This document shows positions 30,886-32,004 of a stretch of DNA of 32,004 bases, piece by piece (position 1 is the stretch's first letter; the number at the start of each line of letters is the position of its first letter). The position numbers and the translations under genes were made by a program. The stretch is from Zwartia sp. (GTDB lineage: Bacteria; Pseudomonadota; Gammaproteobacteria; Burkholderiales; Burkholderiaceae_B), in contig JAURZO010000149.1 of the NCBI GenBank assembly GCA_030653405.1, forward strand, positions 1 through 32,004. The letters are read 5' to 3'. Below the pieces are notes generated by a model. The model worked only from the letters and a program-made list of their open reading frames with translations. It searched no databases and was not told the DNA's origin.

Positions 30886-32004
30886 ATGAATCGTCGACAT
30901 TTTCTTGGACAAAGCGCAGCGGTTGCCGGTCTCGCCTTTGGTTTGAACGGCCAAGTCAGCGCCAACTCTTTAAAGTCCGCTCACATTGTGGTGGTGGGTG
31001 CAGGATATGGCGGGGCAACCGCCGCAAAGTATTTACGTATGCTCTCTAACAACACCGCACAAGTCACTTTGATTGAGCCTAATCCACAGTTCATCTCATG
31101 TCCGTTATCAAACTTGGTTGTGGGTGGGTCGCGCAAAATAGGCGAGCTCTCAGTGCCCTATTCAGGTCTTGAAAAAAATCATGGCGTGAAGATGGTCAAG
31201 GACATGGTCGCGAGCATTGATCGAGAGAAAAAAACGGTGCAGTTAGCGTCTGGTCAGACGGTGAAGTACGACAAGCTCGTGTTATCACCGGGTATCGGAT
31301 TGATGATGGATCGCATCGAGGGCCTTGAGGCAGCAAACAAAGCCGGAGTCACACTGCAAGCCTGGCGTGCAGGACCTGAGACCACGGCGTTACACCAGCA
31401 AATTGCAGAAATGCGAGACGGTGGGGTGTATGCCCTCAGCATTCCGCTCGCGCCTTACCGCTGCCCTCCCGGCCCCTACGAACGTGTTTGCCAAGTCGCG
31501 AACTATCTCAAGAAAAATAAGCCCAAGTCAAAGGTTCTAGTGTTTGATGCGAATCAGGATGTCACATCAAAGGGTAAGTTGTTTAAAGAGGCTTGGGCAA
31601 AACTTTATCCAGCCATTATTCAATACATGCCCGAGCATAATGTCACCGCGATTGATGCGAAAACACGCACGATCAAGTTTGAAGTGCAAGAGGATGTCAA
31701 GGCAGATGTTTTGAACATTCTGCCACCTATGCGCGCAGGTGACTTAGTTGTGAAGGCGGGTTTGGCTGATGCGAATGCGCGATGGTCAAACGTCAACTTT
31801 TTGAACTTCGAAGCCGTAGCAGCGAAAGACATTCATATTATTGGCGACTCAATTCAGATTGCACCAGCAATGCCCAAGTCAGGACACATGGCTAACCAGC
31901 ATGCAAAAGTCACCGCGGCAGCGATTAAAGCCGAGCTTACTGGTTTTGCGATCAATCCTCAGCCAGTGTTGACTAACACTTGCAACAGTATCGTGAACGA
32001 AACA
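30886..32004 (+). CDS. fccB: Flavocytochrome c sulfide dehydrogenase flavoprotein (SoxF/FccB), 3' truncated by window
   Basis: The frame is open from ATG 30886 to the window end, giving 373 residues; full family members are about 420-430. A Tat signal begins the protein (MNRRHFLGQSAAVAGLAFG). The FAD-binding motif is VVVGAGYGGATAAKYL (36-50). Three cysteines expected for this enzyme are present: Cys72 (ISCPLSNLVVGG), where FAD is covalently attached in characterised FccB; Cys193 (YRCPPGPYER); and Cys366 (NTCNS), the likely redox disulfide pair that reacts with sulfide. IHIIGDSI (316-323) is the second FAD contact. It oxidises sulfide or polysulfide in the periplasm and passes electrons to the cytochrome encoded 12 bp upstream. 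It is called SoxF in some sox clusters. Confidence 0.93.
   Translation, partial: MNRRHFLGQSAAVAGLAFGLNGQVSANSLKSAHIVVVGAGYGGATAAKYLRMLSNNTAQVTLIEPNPQFISCPLSNLVVGGSRKIGELSVPYSGLEKNHGVKMVKDMVASIDREKKTVQLASGQTVKYDKLVLSPGIGLMMDRIEGLEAANKAGVTLQAWRAGPETTALHQQIAEMRDGGVYALSIPLAPYRCPPGPYERVCQVANYLKKNKPKSKVLVFDANQDVTSKGKLFKEAWAKLYPAIIQYMPEHNVTAIDAKTRTIKFEVQEDVKADVLNILPPMRAGDLVVKAGLADANARWSNVNFLNFEAVAAKDIHIIGDSIQIAPAMPKSGHMANQHAKVTAAAIKAELTGFAINPQPVLTNTCNSIVNET

Noticed and set aside
1..32004. tRNA, rRNA, CRISPR arrays, IS ends, phage or toxin-antitoxin genes
   Set aside because: No cloverleaf-like, repeat-spacer, transposase or other mobile signature was found by eye; a tRNAscan, CRISPR and IS database run would settle this.

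Overview
The window looks like a chromosomal segment of a betaproteobacterium, most likely Burkholderiales and plausibly Alcaligenaceae. The reasons are moderate GC, two orphan Bug-type (TctC) periplasmic binding proteins, the DUF2126 / ATP-grasp-alpha-E / transglutaminase trio, and a complete soxCDYZAXB cluster with a flavocytochrome c sulfide dehydrogenase next to it. This placement is inferred from gene content and protein style, not from a database search. I see no tRNA, rRNA, CRISPR, IS element or prophage gene, and no gap between genes exceeds about 200 bp.

Region 1 (2-4769, + strand): a tight three-gene operon. It holds the C-terminal part of a DUF2126 protein (gene starts before the window), a circularly permuted ATP-grasp + alpha-E protein, and a transglutaminase-like Cys protease (ATGA overlap). 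This set is a predicted amide/peptide-bond forming and cleaving system of unknown product.

Region 2 (4772-14514): an accessory catabolic region. On the minus strand are a D-2-hydroxyacid dehydrogenase and a class II aldolase/adducin-fold protein. A + strand lipoprotein follows. Next is a four-gene minus-strand operon: Gfo/Idh oxidoreductase, Bug receptor, NodB-type deacetylase, gamma-glutamyltransferase-like amidohydrolase. Divergent from that operon is a second Bug receptor with an alpha/beta hydrolase, and another alpha/beta hydrolase converges on it. The 191-bp divergent control region carries a perfect 17-bp palindrome and other dyads. The set reads as uptake and hydrolysis of an unidentified small acid or amide.

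Region 3 (14590-21261): housekeeping and signalling. A small conserved hypothetical protein is preceded by a 13-codon leader ORF. Soluble inorganic pyrophosphatase (ppa) is divergent from a K+-independent-type membrane proton pyrophosphatase (hppA). A dCACHE-HAMP-PAS-GGDEF-EAL receptor has a degenerate GGDEF and an intact EAL motif. A periplasmic TlpA-like thioredoxin abuts the sox block.

Region 4 (21285-32004): thiosulfate/sulfide oxidation. The minus-strand operon soxC-D-Y-Z-A-X-B continues into a periplasmic DsrE-like protein and a SoxH-like metallo-beta-lactamase protein. Divergently, a Tat-exported dienelactone-hydrolase-like protein, a monoheme cytochrome c and FccB/SoxF flavoprotein (cut by the window end) run on the + strand. 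SoxYZ carries the sulfur substrate, SoxAX loads it, SoxB hydrolyses off sulfate and SoxCD oxidises the sulfane sulfur. FccB with its cytochrome would oxidise sulfide. The shared 197-bp intergenic region has an AT-rich dyad and a 13-bp tandem repeat.

Where a longer reading frame lacked a ribosome site, I chose internal starts by Shine-Dalgarno spacing, signal peptide and family N-termini. These cases are stated in each entry.
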